64,000 bases of DNA, from NCBI GenBank assembly GCA_963693285.1, contig OY848918.1, forward strand, positions 1,223,001-1,287,000, read 5' to 3'. Below, piece by piece: positions 12,752 through 24,429 of this stretch. The DNA is from Xestospongia muta (lineage: Eukaryota; Porifera; Demospongiae; Haplosclerida; Petrosiidae). Below the pieces are notes generated by a model. It saw nothing but the letters and a program-made list of their open reading frames with translations, did not search any database and was not told the DNA's origin. Numbering within the stretch: position 1 is the first letter of the stretch; each line of letters starts with the position of its first letter. The translations under genes and the position numbers were made by a program.

Positions 12752-15700
12752 CTATAATAATATCATAGATGTTACTATGGTAACAGTACTAACAATAGTA
12801 CTTTTTATAGGTGGGTGGTCTTGAACTTTTGGAGAAGCAAACACTGGTGTTTTCTCACTAACAACTGGTTTACCTCCACTGGAAGTAGTTATATTCTCAG
12901 AAGGCAACACTTGCTCATCTTTCTTAGAAATAGCTGCGAGTTGATGATTAATTGATAGTACCATTAAAGTAGTCTTCAGTTTAAAAGAGAGAGCTATAAT
13001 TTCATATTTCATAATATTAATATAAAAATACCTGATTAGTAGCTTCGGTTTCATCAACATTATAAGAGTGTTCATATACATACTGATCTACAGTGTCATC
13101 TTCTGGTTTTAACAGTGAAACCTCAGAACCTTCAGTTGGGAATGTAGCAGGATCACTATTAAGAGACTGTATTGGTTGACTTGTAATACTTTGTCTAGTA
13201 AAGTAAATATATAGCTATTATAATAATTTTAGTGTTATATTACCCAAAAAGAGGTCGTATAGATATTACCTCAATTTCTTTAGCAGTCTCACTTTTAATA
13301 GAGTAATGACAGTAGTTAATGTATATTTTACATACTTCAATAATGGAGTCTCAGAGTTATCAGTTGGAAATGTGGCAGACTCACTTGTAGGACACTGTAC
13401 TGGTTGACTTGAGGTACTTTGTCTAATAAGATATGAATAATACTATAAATAGTTAATATAGTGTTGTCTTATACTTACATAATATGAGGCTGTATAGTAG
13501 TGTTAGTACTGATCTCTATTTTTTGAGTGTCACCATCAGATATGATCTTAGTATCTGAAGTCTTACTATTAACAGAAACTAATGATAAATGAATTTATTG
13601 TATTTCACTTACTTCAATCTCTGAGCCTCATAGTTATCAGTTTGATAAGGAGATGATGGATCACCAGTAGAAGTGACATGTTCTGGTTTATATGTAGAGA
13701 TAGCAATGTTTTGTCTAACAAAATAAATATAAAAATGCCTAGTCTCCTATATATATACGTACTCATGAGGTTGTGTATCAACTTCTGGTCTGACGTCAAT
13801 AGTATCAACAGGACTATTACTATAATAGAAATAAAATAATCTATCACATTATTAATAATTTTAATAATTTTACTTTATCAATGGAACTTCAAAATCATCT
13901 GTTAATCCTATAACAGATAGGTCACTGGAAGGAGGAACTTCTGGTTTACCTGAACGACGTTTTAAAGTATTATTACTGTAAGAGAGAAAAAGAACACACA
14001 CACATGATATTATTAGTTGTAAAAGAAATACGACTAACTCATGATCATGTATGTCTTCTTCAGGACTGATATGATTAACATTAGGTAATCTAATTTGTAA
14101 AAAGTAGATAATTTAAGTGACAATAGACAGATACACTAACACTTCTGATGTAGTCATTTCAATTCCACTTTCATTATCATCATTTTCACTCTCTTGCTCA
14201 ATTTTCTCTTCGGTTATTGTTTCCTCATTTGACCTAATAATTAATAGATGTAGAGTCTTATGTTCTGTGGTCTTATACCCATTTTGATTATTATGGAATG
14301 TAACACTCTTATTTTGTTGTCGTTTCTCCTCATCAAATATATGTTCTCTATTCTCCATTTCCAAATCATGTGATGGTGATTTTAAAGTATTGTTACTGTA
14401 AGAGAGAGAGGAAAAACACAAGTATATATCATTAGTTGAGTTGATCTGAAATAGACAATATATTAACCATAATATTCTTAACATACTTGATGTCATAAGC
14501 TTGTTTTTTTCTATTCCCTTTTACTAGAAATGTTATTATTATTACTTTCATTGAGAATTTTCAATGGCTTACTTATAATACATATCATAGTTAACATTGT
14601 GATCATAGTGATCATAATCATAATACTAAGTACAGTAGATACAATTGGAACATCTTTTCCTGCAAAGGTATAGGGAAAAAATTAATGTGACTTCACCTTA
14701 ACTTACCATTAGATATACCATTTGTAGGTTCTACTGATGATATTATATCAGTAGTACTAGTAATATCATTCATTGGAAATGTAAATTTTATGCTTGCTGT
14801 TGTGACTATAAGATATTATAGACAACAATCTATTTTGCTTTAATAGAAATTACCAATAACAATAACAGTCTCAGTAGGAGATGGTAGTAGTAAGATATAT
14901 TCCAGTACTTGAGGGTACACAATAGATGGGTTAGTTATAATAGTACCATCTACTATATCATGAGCTGTCACAGTATAGTTACCACTAACTGGTAGACTTA
15001 TATACTGGTATACTGTACTCTCCTCTATACTGGATTTACTCATATTAATAGACTTCACAGTTCCTTTAGAAGACTCTCTAAATATCACACGACATCCATC
15101 AGCAGTAGATCTCTCAGCAAACCTACACTCTACAACAACTGATCCATTATCAGAGTAGTACTGTAGAGTGAGTCCTTGGACATGATAGGTTGCTATAATG
15201 ATAAGAACATTAAAATATTTAGTATATGCTACCATCCACTTACTAAAATAAAACACATTCCTTGTTTTAGAGTAATTCAAATGATTTAGTAAATCAGCAG
15301 TAAAGGTATAGTTCAATTCAGGATCAATATTTGATACAGTATAGTTAACAATCACTGATGGTTCTCCTTGTGAAGAAGCGATATTTTTTTGGATAAAATC
15401 TACTTTTCTTCCATTCAGGACAGTAGTACCTAGTAATGTGCTATTACAAAGTCTAGGATAACCTGTAACCTATATACAATATAAGATACATGTGTATACT
15501 TTGTTCTTGCTTACAAAAATTTGTAATTTTATACTGAAAAGATTGTTTTGTTCATTAAAAATAACCTTCGGCGAAATAATAACACAGCTCTCTACAAAAT
15601 CATAAAAGGTGATTAAATATAATCAATGACACTGTACCTTCATCATACTCATCTATAATAGTAGCATTGTTAGAAGTATAGTTTCCACTATGAGCTATAA

Positions 15701-16391
15701 CAGTAGCAGTGTAAATATCACAGACTGTGAGGTTATATAACTCATAAGATGTATCCTCAGTGATATCATTATATAGTAACTGGCCATGTTGGTTCTCTAT
15801 ATAAATGTGATATGATAGTGGAATACTCTCAGATGAAAATAACGGAGGAGACCAAGAAGAACTATTGAGAGTAAAATCAAAATGGAGGTTTTGTACTGGT
15901 GTGATACCTACATGTCATTGCAATGTAATGTCTGCAATAATTTTAATGATAAAAAACTAACCTTTAACTGTTAAAATAGCTCCTTTTGAATCAATGTCAA
16001 AGCTTAGATCAAACACAGCACATCCAATATCTATCTCATCATTAATAGGTAGTGCTCTTATAGTTAGTACTGATGACCACACATCAACTGATATGTTGTT
16101 AGTAGTTACTGATATCTCTCTGTCTTGATTACTGGGATCAGTGAGTGAATGACCTTCTATTATCCATTGTAATACATTTCCTATAGCCTCACAGGTGAAA
16201 TTACCGACTGCATACAGTGGGACAGATATTGGAGAGGGAGCTATTGTGATGGTAGCTGTAGGTAGATTTTAATGTAAAAAAAATAACAATATAACTTTAA
16301 TTTATGATATGGTACTATTATATTCACCAGTTGCATCTGTCTTTCGTGAAGTGAGTAGAAGAAATAGGAGCACAATCCTGAAGACCCTCAT
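12752..16391 (-). CDS. Receptor gene 2: signal peptide, Ig, FN3, TM, cassette-built tail
   Basis: I splice 20 exons from 16391 down: 16391-16328, 16255-15962, 15907-15638, 15591-15515, 15469-15244, 15192-14854, 14805-14707, 14659-14573, 14523-14487, 14395-14279, 14233-14141, 14089-14039, 13975-13874, 13819-13763, 13714-13613, 13565-13479, 13422-13336, 13291-13244, 13194-13032, 12973-12752. The total is 2622 bases, an 873-residue open protein. The ectodomain matches genes 1, 3 and 4. The TM helix is in exon 8. The tail is a chain of small, mostly phase-2 exons, several visibly related to one another (those at 13422, 13194 and 13714), so it has grown by exon duplication. Some tail junctions, such as the 45-base intron at 14278-14234 and the last acceptor, were chosen to keep frame and need RNA support. 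No enzymatic domain is seen. Confidence 0.72.
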
Positions 16392-16605
16392 TGCCCTCGC
16401 AAGTCTCGCCCATTAATTTTGGTCACGTGCATGACCTATTATATGTGTATATAGTCGTTTGGCCACTGTGCAAATCCTTTGCAAAGCGGAAGTGACGTTT
16501 TATCAAAATGGCGGGTATTTGCCGATACACAATCCATTAGGGGAAGGATGTTATCATTTCTAATATTTCCTCATATTTTGGTATACTAGAAGAGGGCGTG
16601 GGGAG

Positions 16606-16692
16606 CACACACCCACAAATCTTTAATAATTAGTATTCGCGCCAGCATTAAGCACCACACCCACAAATCTTTAATAATTAATAATCGCGCCT
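16606..16692. repeat. Short direct repeat upstream of gene 2
   Basis: Two units of about 35 bases, each containing ACCCACAAATCTTTAATAAT and then TCGCGCC, start near 16610 and 16661. The two units are separated by about 15 bases. They lie about 220 bases upstream of the gene 2 start codon. Confidence 0.7.
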
Positions 16693-16928
16693 GACGCGCC
16701 AGCACGAAAACTTGTGAAATTACTGGAAGCATTAAAATTTGTGAACTTACTGGACTTTTCTTTCCTTTTCATTAATTGTAAGTTATTTGATATATAATTA
16801 CCTTTTCTACCTTCTTTGTATATATCAATCTTTTCATATTACATTATACTATATAATATTCTACATTTATACTAAATGACATAGGTGAGTTATTATTGTA
16901 TTTAAAAAGTTGTTTTAACAACTACATA

Positions 16929-17720
16929 ATGGCCAAATCAACTTCACATTTATCTTGTTTTTATTGTGAAAAAACATTTTTTTCGAAGTGGATTATCACA
17001 GCACATGAGAAATAAGCATTTAGCAAAAAATAAAACAAGCAGCAGTATTGACTGTAATTTGTGTGACTCTAGGTTAGTAGTGGTTATTTGTAATAATACT
17101 GATCATTTATGACACATTCTTACAGATTTCCTCAGGTCAGGTTGTTGTTGAATACTGTCTAACACATAACAGTCACTCTGTTGAACTTGCCCATCTTCCA
17201 GTTCCAACAGACATTAAGTACGAAGTAGCAGGTAAATTACATGATGGGGTATCAGTAGACAAAATCTTAGATGATATAAGAGAAAAAATGACAAATGATA
17301 CAATAGGTCGTGTGAACAGTTACTGTCACGACAAGATATTCATAACATTCAACATCATCTCAACTTAGGTAGCATTACCAAAAATGCAAATGACCTTTTA
17401 AGTAATTCTGCTGGGGTGGAGGATATGAGAGCAATGCCATATAACCCTGTGCTCATATTTAAACAGCAAGGAGTACAGCAAGTACACTATGGATAACTTA
17501 GCTAATGGCAATTTCCTACTTGCACTGCCTGCCATCAGAATTTCAAAAAGATGCAATGAAGCAGTATGGTGATAAGTGTAAATGCAACATAACATATAGG
17601 ACAGTCACCATTTTTATACCTGAATATGTATGTACTATCTATAGTAATAATATAAATGATGTGATTTTGTGTTGGGATAAAGAAAGTGTGTTAACAAATT
17701 TAAAGACTCCTGTCAATTAA
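16929..17720 (+). pseudogene. Decayed C2H2 / MULE-type transposase N-terminal part
   Basis: The reading starts MAKSTSHLSCFYCEKTF, a C2H2 finger start whose histidine half is shifted out of frame. After a possible intron comes VEYCLTHNSHSVELAHL, then KLHDGVSVDKILDDIRE and later NPVLIFK, with GDKCNCNITYRT near 17570-17600. These are, from memory of the family, the region between the zinc finger and the start of the DDE core in animal MULE-like transposases. Several frameshifts break it. This is the part that the two intact-looking MULE-like copies at 29.9 and 43.9 kb appear to lack. Confidence 0.55.
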
Positions 17721-18599
17721 GTGACTTGCATTGAATAATGAATAAGGTGATCATCATTTAGTCACCATGTAACTCATCTGTTGACACAGACATAATGTCA
17801 AAAGCAATATTTATTCTCTCCTTACTTTTAAGCTCATCATTCGAACTGTCTAGTTGTTCTTTATTTGAATGATCGTTTTAATATCTTTGAATTGATTTCA
17901 GGTCCATAATAATATTCTGACTTCACATATTTATATCTGGCTGTCCCATATCCAGTCTTGCATTCTCATCCATGTGTCTTGCCTTCACTGCATAAGTATT
18001 TTCATGTGAGTCCTAATCTACAGATAAATTTACATCATGTCTAGTCCAGCCAAATAAATCTACAAGTAGAAGGGGTGATTGTATCACAACAGGATTGATT
18101 ACTTTAGTCATGGACCCAAATAAATCTAAGCTAGTGACATTCTAAAGCTTTGTAGTAATTGGTCTTCAAATATATTCGATTCCCATATTATGTATTGTAC
18201 ATTGTTGTAAAAGTTAAAGTGTTTCTGTGTAATATCATCATCACTTGAGTCTTGTAAAGAAACATCCATTCTCTATACCTTCAGGTAGAAGAAACTCATT
18301 AGAGAGGTGTTGCAGGTTCTCATCTGAGCTAGAAATTGAAGATTAAAACCTCTTCAAAATAATAGAGTAAGTGTTATAGCAACTTTTACATATTCTATAA
18401 TCTGGTGTAAAGCTTAAATCACTACTATAATGAACTTGATCATAATGCTCTATAATTGCCTTAAAGTCTGGGCATTGTCATGTAATTGCTATGTAATAAA
18501 TGATAGACCTGCCTGTAATGTGACTACAAAGCATCACTACTTGATTGTCATCAAGGTTATCAGTCATGAAGTCTAACATAGTAGCTAACTCATTAACTG
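17721..18599. other. No gene recognised
   Basis: AT-rich sequence with stops in all frames and no domain or repeat that I could identify. Confidence 0.5.
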
Positions 18600-19260
18600 T
18601 AGACCCTAAAAATTTTAGTAAATTAAACTAAAACTAAACTAAAAATTTCTTTCATGACCAATTAAAACTAAACCTAAAAATTAACATTTCCAGACAACTA
18701 AAACTAAAATTTTTAGCTGCCAAAAACTAAAATATCTGATATAAATATCTTTCTTGAAGAAAAATCACCCATTGAAACATGTAAAGCTGTAAGAAAGTGA
18801 AAGGTTCGGAAGCAGAAAAATCAGAAAAGAAGTCCAAGCAGAAAATGAACAGTAACACAAAACAGCTACAGATAGCAGAGGCTTCCAACAAGTTATTAAG
18901 TATGATCCTCAGTCTGCCAAGTACAAGTTAATCACTGGAAAACTGGCTTTACTTGTTGGAGTTACAAATGTCCCATTAAATTTAGTTGAAAACCAAGAGT
19001 TCAGAGACTTCTCAGAAAAGACAGAAAATATATGTATCTTTGACTTGTCATTATTTGATTGCCTTTTCTTACATGAATGCAAATTAAGTAAATCAAGTAA
19101 ACTAATATTAACTAAAATAGAAACCTGCATCAAGCTACTAAAGAAATACTAACTAAAATTGCTTCGCCAACTCCTTATTAAAACTAACCTAAAATAAAAT
19201 AAAAATCAAATTGAAAAACTAAACTAATACTAACTAAAATGAAAGGCACTAAAGTGCCAA
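18600..19260 (+). mobile_element. hAT element remnant (non-autonomous)
   Basis: Terminal zones are rich in the degenerate motif AAACTAAAACTAA, as in the hAT copy at 42313-43383. The middle, near 18905-19050, encodes YDPQSAKYKLITGKLAL, then VPLNLVENQEFRDF, the conserved hAT-transposase segment that precedes the catalytic core. The reading frame is broken and the core is absent. The short palindrome GGCACTAAAGTGCC lies at the right border (about 19245-19258). Exact termini and target duplication are not resolved. Confidence 0.6.
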
Positions 19261-20297
19261 ACCTCACTGCAGTTTCTAAGTTATTTATAAATGCTATGCC
19301 AGCTTAGGTCTAGCTATGATGTAGTTAGGTTAGGTAGCATTGCAAGAAATTTTTTTTATAAAATTCCAGAAGCTGTGCTAATCCATATCAATCAATGAAT
19401 CAACAAAAAAGGCTAATACAAATGAATAAGTCTTGCCATGTCTGTGAAGCGATAACTGAGTAAGTGATAGTATCAATCAATTGCCAAGCAAGATTAAGTG
19501 CTAGATTCGTGATAACAGTTTCTCTGAGCCTTTACATGACGCTTTAAAATGTATCAGTATTTCATATATAAAATTTATTGTAACTTGAAAAGGAATTGTT
19601 CTTTGGAAACGTCCCGTAGTATAAATATAAATCGATATATTATCTATTAGTAGCAGTTTTTTCAGTGCTTTGAGACGTTTCCTAAATGCGTTACTTTGCT
19701 CCAAGTCCATGTACAATCTTGAAAACACTTTTCAGAACTTTTCTAACGATTGCTTCAAACGATGGCCTTCTGTCTTGTTGATGCGTATTACTCTAAGATT
19801 GTCTACAACATACTAAAAAAACTCCACATTAAGTTTTTTACTTTTCGAGAAGCGGCACCTTGACCTATTTACATCAATATCTTCAAGAACAAGAAACTTC
19901 TATTTTAGGCTATCACTCCAGTGGATTGGATGAGCACAGTACTGGTAGCTGGCCTACCACACAACATACAGGGTCCACAGTTTTGTCCAGGAATTAAGTT
20001 TCTTCTTTCTTGGCATAGAATCTATCGTTTAAGTGTAACTATCAATAATACATATTATTTATCACTTCATTCTTACTATATAATATATAATGCAAATATC
20101 CTTTGTAATAATCATTTGCACTTGTGTCATGCATTAGACAGTCCTTTCTTTAATTTTATTGTATTTTCTTTTCTAAGAGATTGCATTCATTATTTCTATA
20201 TTTTTATAGTTATGTTAAAGTAGTTGTAATAGACAGTTACAATATACTACTGCAAAAGAATTCGAAAGACACATATATCTGCTACATTGTGTGTGTG

Positions 20298-20358
20298 TTT
20301 ATAACGCTACAGCTGTAATAAAGTACGTGCTTTTATTTCAGCTGTAGCGTTATAAAGA
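20298..20358. repeat. Perfect-arm hairpin (about 25-base arms)
   Basis: TTTATAACGCTACAGCTG on the left is mirrored by CAGCTGTAGCGTTATAAA on the right around a short AT-rich loop. It may be a MITE remnant or a cruciform. The surrounding 19261-20780 holds no gene that I can support. Confidence 0.75.
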
Positions 20359-20784
20359 AAGTCAGGCTGACAAATTATATTGCCAAGATTATAATGATGG
20401 GCTGTACTTCTTGAGATGTAATAACTCTCTAGGCTAGACCTAGGGATACGCGTAAGTTGGACAAAACGAAAATATGGTGTAGTTGAGGTACGCAGCTCTC
20501 TATATCTCGCTTTGCTAGTGATGCAAGTGAAGAAGATCGCAGATATGTTGCAAAAAGTGTAGTGGTCTTAAGCTAGCCCACTCACGCACGTGGTTAGATA
20601 ATTTATTAACCTCGCTGCGCGTGGGCGCAAACCGAGGTTACTGTAGTCTTAGCTTCGTACCCAGGCGTTCTGGGTATGAGGCTAACTGTAGTCTGAACTG
20701 CTATGTTGTGATATATTCATGAAGTTTTTATGTTTATAATATAATGTCATATTACAAGCACAAATATATGACCATATCTTGACA

Positions 20785-23295
20785 TTAATTGTTATGTAGT
20801 ATTTCTTCATAGTCAGCACATATATTATTAGGTTGTATTGTTATATATGATGGATTAGTTTCTAACTCCACTCTTCTTATCTCAAATCTATGAACTGTGT
20901 AATGAGTAATAACAGACTTTAACAGTAAAATCATACCTTCCTCATATGCCGGATTACGAGTGATAGCTTGCTCATCAACTAACATGTGGTGACTTAGTTA
21001 CACATATAATCTTGTCCTGGCCTCTTACCTTCGCCTTCACATTGCAGATTTCTTTTTTTCCTCATATACACAAATATAGTCACAACTACTATAGTTACAA
21101 TGATGGCTACACTAAGCACACTAACTACATTTGTAATAGTAATAAGGACAACTAAGTAGTGAAATTTGGTTAAAATTATATTGATGTTCCAACACACTTA
21201 CTTGGTATTCCACTTGGTTTATCAAGTGCCATTGTACTAGTTATACTATTATAAACTTCGTATGATGTAATTCCTAATTATAGTGAAGAAATAATTATTG
21301 TCTATAGCATAATTATTACATCAAGACATGATTTAGTTTACCACGGGACATTATAGGTTCTACAAATGTCAACATACCAGTAGTACTACTAATGTTCTTG
21401 ATCAGAGAGACTACCTGCTTACTTGAAATACCTACAAATACAATAGATATCATAATTGTGACCAGATTAGCAAAAAGGGGCCATTTCTGTTAAAACATTT
21501 GTGACCTGATTTGTGAAAAAAACACTGTTAAAACATATATAAAAACAGTTTTGCATACATATAGAATGGTTATGCATATATAGCAGCTGTATGTTATACA
21601 AAACGGTTTTTGAAATATTTTAACAGTGTTTTTTTCACAAATCAGGTCACAAATGTTTTGACAGAAGTGGTCCCTTTTTCCAAATCAGGTCACATATCTA
21701 TATACTACTTACCTATACTAATAGCAGTCACAGTAGGATATAGTAGTAGTAAGATATATTCCAATACTTGAGGGTACACAATAGATGGGTTAGTTATAAT
21801 AGTACCATCTACTATATCATGAGCTGTCACAGTATAGTTACCACTAACTGGTAGAGTTATATACTGGTATACTGTACTCTCCTCTATACTGGATTTACTC
21901 ATATTAATAGACTTCACAGTTCCTTTAGAAGACTCTCTAAATATCACGTGACATCCATCAGCAGTAGATCTCTCAGCAAACCTACACTTTACAACAACTG
22001 ATCCATTATCAGAGTAGTACTGTAGAGTGAGTTCTTGGACATGATAGGTTGCTTAATACATGCAAAGTGATGAGAGGAATGCATAAAATTAACATTATTA
22101 ATTTAAATTGAAACTCACTAAAATATGATTGATTCTTTCCTTTAGAGTTGTTGAAATAATCCAGAAGATCAACAATAAAGATATAGTTCAGTTGAGGACC
22201 AATATTTGATACACTATAGTTAATGATCACCGACTGACAATCATCTAAAGAACATACAATGTCAATGTTTGTGTGTTCTATTTTTGTTCCATTCAGTAGT
22301 GAATTCTCTTTTGTAGTGCCCAGTAATGTGCTATTACAAAGTTTAGGATAACCTATAATCTGTATGTACATACCAAATAATAAAATATATAATACAATAT
22401 TTTGCTTACAGTGACATGGAATTGTATATTGAAGAAACTATCATGTTCGTCAAAGATAACTTTGTGATCAGATACAATAATAACATGGTTTTCTGTGAAA
22501 ATTATGTAACCATGAGATGATTATTATTATTATTAATATATATTATGAATATTATGTACTTTCATTATACTCATCTCTAATAGTAACACTACCAGAGCTA
22601 TATCCTTCGCTATGAGCTATAACAGTAGCAGTGTAAATATCACAGACTGTGAGGTTATATAACTCATAAGATGTATCATTAGTGATATCATTATATAGTA
22701 ACTGGCTATGTTGGTTCTCTATATAAATGTGATATGATAGTGGATAGTTCTTAAATGGAGGGAACCAGTTCAACCATGAAGATGTTACATCAAATGTGAA
22801 CTGTATTTTTTCTACAAGAGCAATACCTAATGCTTCAAATGTAAAAATCTATTCCATTTATATGAAACTAACCTTGAACAGTTAAAGTGGCTCCTATTGA
22901 TACTATGTCAAAACTTTGAGTAATTATTATACATCCCACACTTATCCCATCATTAATAGGTAGTGCTCTTATAGTTAGTACTGATGACCACACATCAACT
23001 GATATATTGTTAGTAGTTACTGATATCTCTCTAGTCTCTTTAATAGGACCTGTGAGTGAATTATCCTCCACTGTCCATGACAGTTTACTACCTGTACCCT
23101 GACAGGTAAAGTTCACCAGTGTATGAAGTGTAGTATTTACAGACAAGGGAGCTACTGTGATCATAGCTGTAACAATATTGAGTATATGTACATTGATAAA
23201 AGTACATACATTGACTTACGAGCTCCATTTACAAACCAAGGTGTAATCATAATTAGCACCAAGGTATTTCTGAGGACAACTTTAGCCATCATCAT
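20785..23295 (-). CDS. Receptor gene 3: signal peptide, Ig, FN3, TM, short NPxY tail
   Basis: I splice ten exons: 23295-23220, 23166-22873, 22826-22560, 22492-22410, 22359-22119, 22051-21713, 21431-21342, 21273-21202, 21151-21029, 20978-20785. They total 1779 bases, a 592-residue open protein. I chose the first of three consecutive ATGs because it gives a clean signal peptide; an in-frame ATG at 23349 would add 18 residues. Ectodomain exons match genes 1, 2 and 4. The TM helix (exon 9) is followed by MRKKR. The tail is only about 80 residues and contains NPAYEE and NPSYITI, both NPxY signals of the PTB-binding or endocytic type. The last exon may contain a 42-base in-frame intron (20933-20892) with a GT start and CAG end. 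The intron between exons 6 and 7 carries a MITE. Confidence 0.78.
21458..21693. mobile_element. MITE with ~76-base inverted repeats, inside gene 3 intron
   Basis: The left arm from 21458 starts GTGACCAGATTAGCAAAAAG, and the right arm read in reverse starts GTGACCTGATTTGGAAAAAG. Both then continue with the same stretch down to AACACTGTTAAAA, giving about 76-base arms with few mismatches around an 80-base centre. Within each arm the motif GTGACCTGATTTG occurs twice. No clear target duplication was found. Confidence 0.8.
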
Positions 23296-23474
23296 AATGC
23301 TGAATTCTAAGTACTGTGGAGTTACGACAGCATCAATGGTTATTTCCATATGATTGCTTGTGAAAGATGATCATTTATATAAATAAAGCATTCAATGTAA
23401 ACTATAATGTGTAATAAAATTCAAGTGACTAAACAACTCAAAATATATGTATAGTGAAATGATCTATATACCTA

Positions 23475-23595
23475 CACTGTAAAAATTGATTTGTTGATTA
23501 AACAGTGTTATGTTTACTTTCACTTCATAATAAGTTTGCTACATGCAATCTGTGTAACAATATATTGGTTAAATCAACAAATCAATTTTACAGTG
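23475..23595. mobile_element. Small Tc1/mariner-type MITE
   Basis: Termini are CACTGTAAAAATTGATTTGT and its inverted match ending ACAGTG, with about 28-base inverted repeats. It is flanked by TA on both sides, the expected Tc1/mariner target duplication. There is no coding capacity. It lies about 180 bases upstream of gene 3. Confidence 0.8.
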
Positions 23596-23599
23596 TAAT

Positions 23600-24429
23600 A
23601 TATATGATGATAAATTTAGTGATGAATACTATAGTGCACCATTTGTACACACATACATTATATGAACTGTGACAGTGTCATTATGCTATTCACAAATCTC
23701 ACTCCTAAGCACTCTAAACCCTAAAGAGAAAACAATACTACACACTTGGGTGAGTTATACTTAACAAATGCACACTATAGAACACTGCCATCAAATATGA
23801 TCTCATCATCACATGATGCCATGTCAGCACTAATATAATTACAATTAAAATGCTGAGGTATTGATAGTAGACTTGTAGATTGACCTAACACATACCAGGG
23901 TCTGGTAATAAGTATCAATTCATACACAATTAGTCACACATCATCAGATATATTTTCCCATATGTCTGACCATGTGGATTTGAAACATATACTCTGTAAT
24001 CAGGTTATGTAGTTTTGTTCTACTACTTAAAGATAAAATCACTGTATAGATCAAGTGATAGTGTATACAAGTGCCACTCACTGGCGGATCTAGGGGGTGC
24101 CTAGGGCGCACAGGCACCTCCTTTTTTTTCTCTAATAATATTCGTGGTCAATCATTTAAGTCGCATCATGTGGTAAAAATAATTACTTTAAATATATTCA
24201 TAGCAAATTCTTGCAACCACACCTTACAAAGCTATACCTCGATGTTTTACTGACTTTATACTGTCTCTTGATTAAAACGGTGTGTCTATGAATAATTTTT
24301 ATTAGGCTTGAAGTTTTTACCAGTGCCATTCGTCATTAGGTAGCTCAGCATTAGGTAGTAGAAGGTGGTTGAGCATTGAATATGGAAGTACATGAATTTG
24401 TGTACCTGTGTTTTTATCTATTATTATTA
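23600..24429. other. No gene recognised
   Basis: AT-rich, with short open frames only. A GC-richer patch near 24080-24115 looks like a transposon end, but no partner end was found. Confidence 0.4.

Noticed and set aside
16480..16500. CRE-like GTGACGT and an E-box CACGTG upstream of gene 2
   Set aside because: Single short matches without conservation data are expected by chance.
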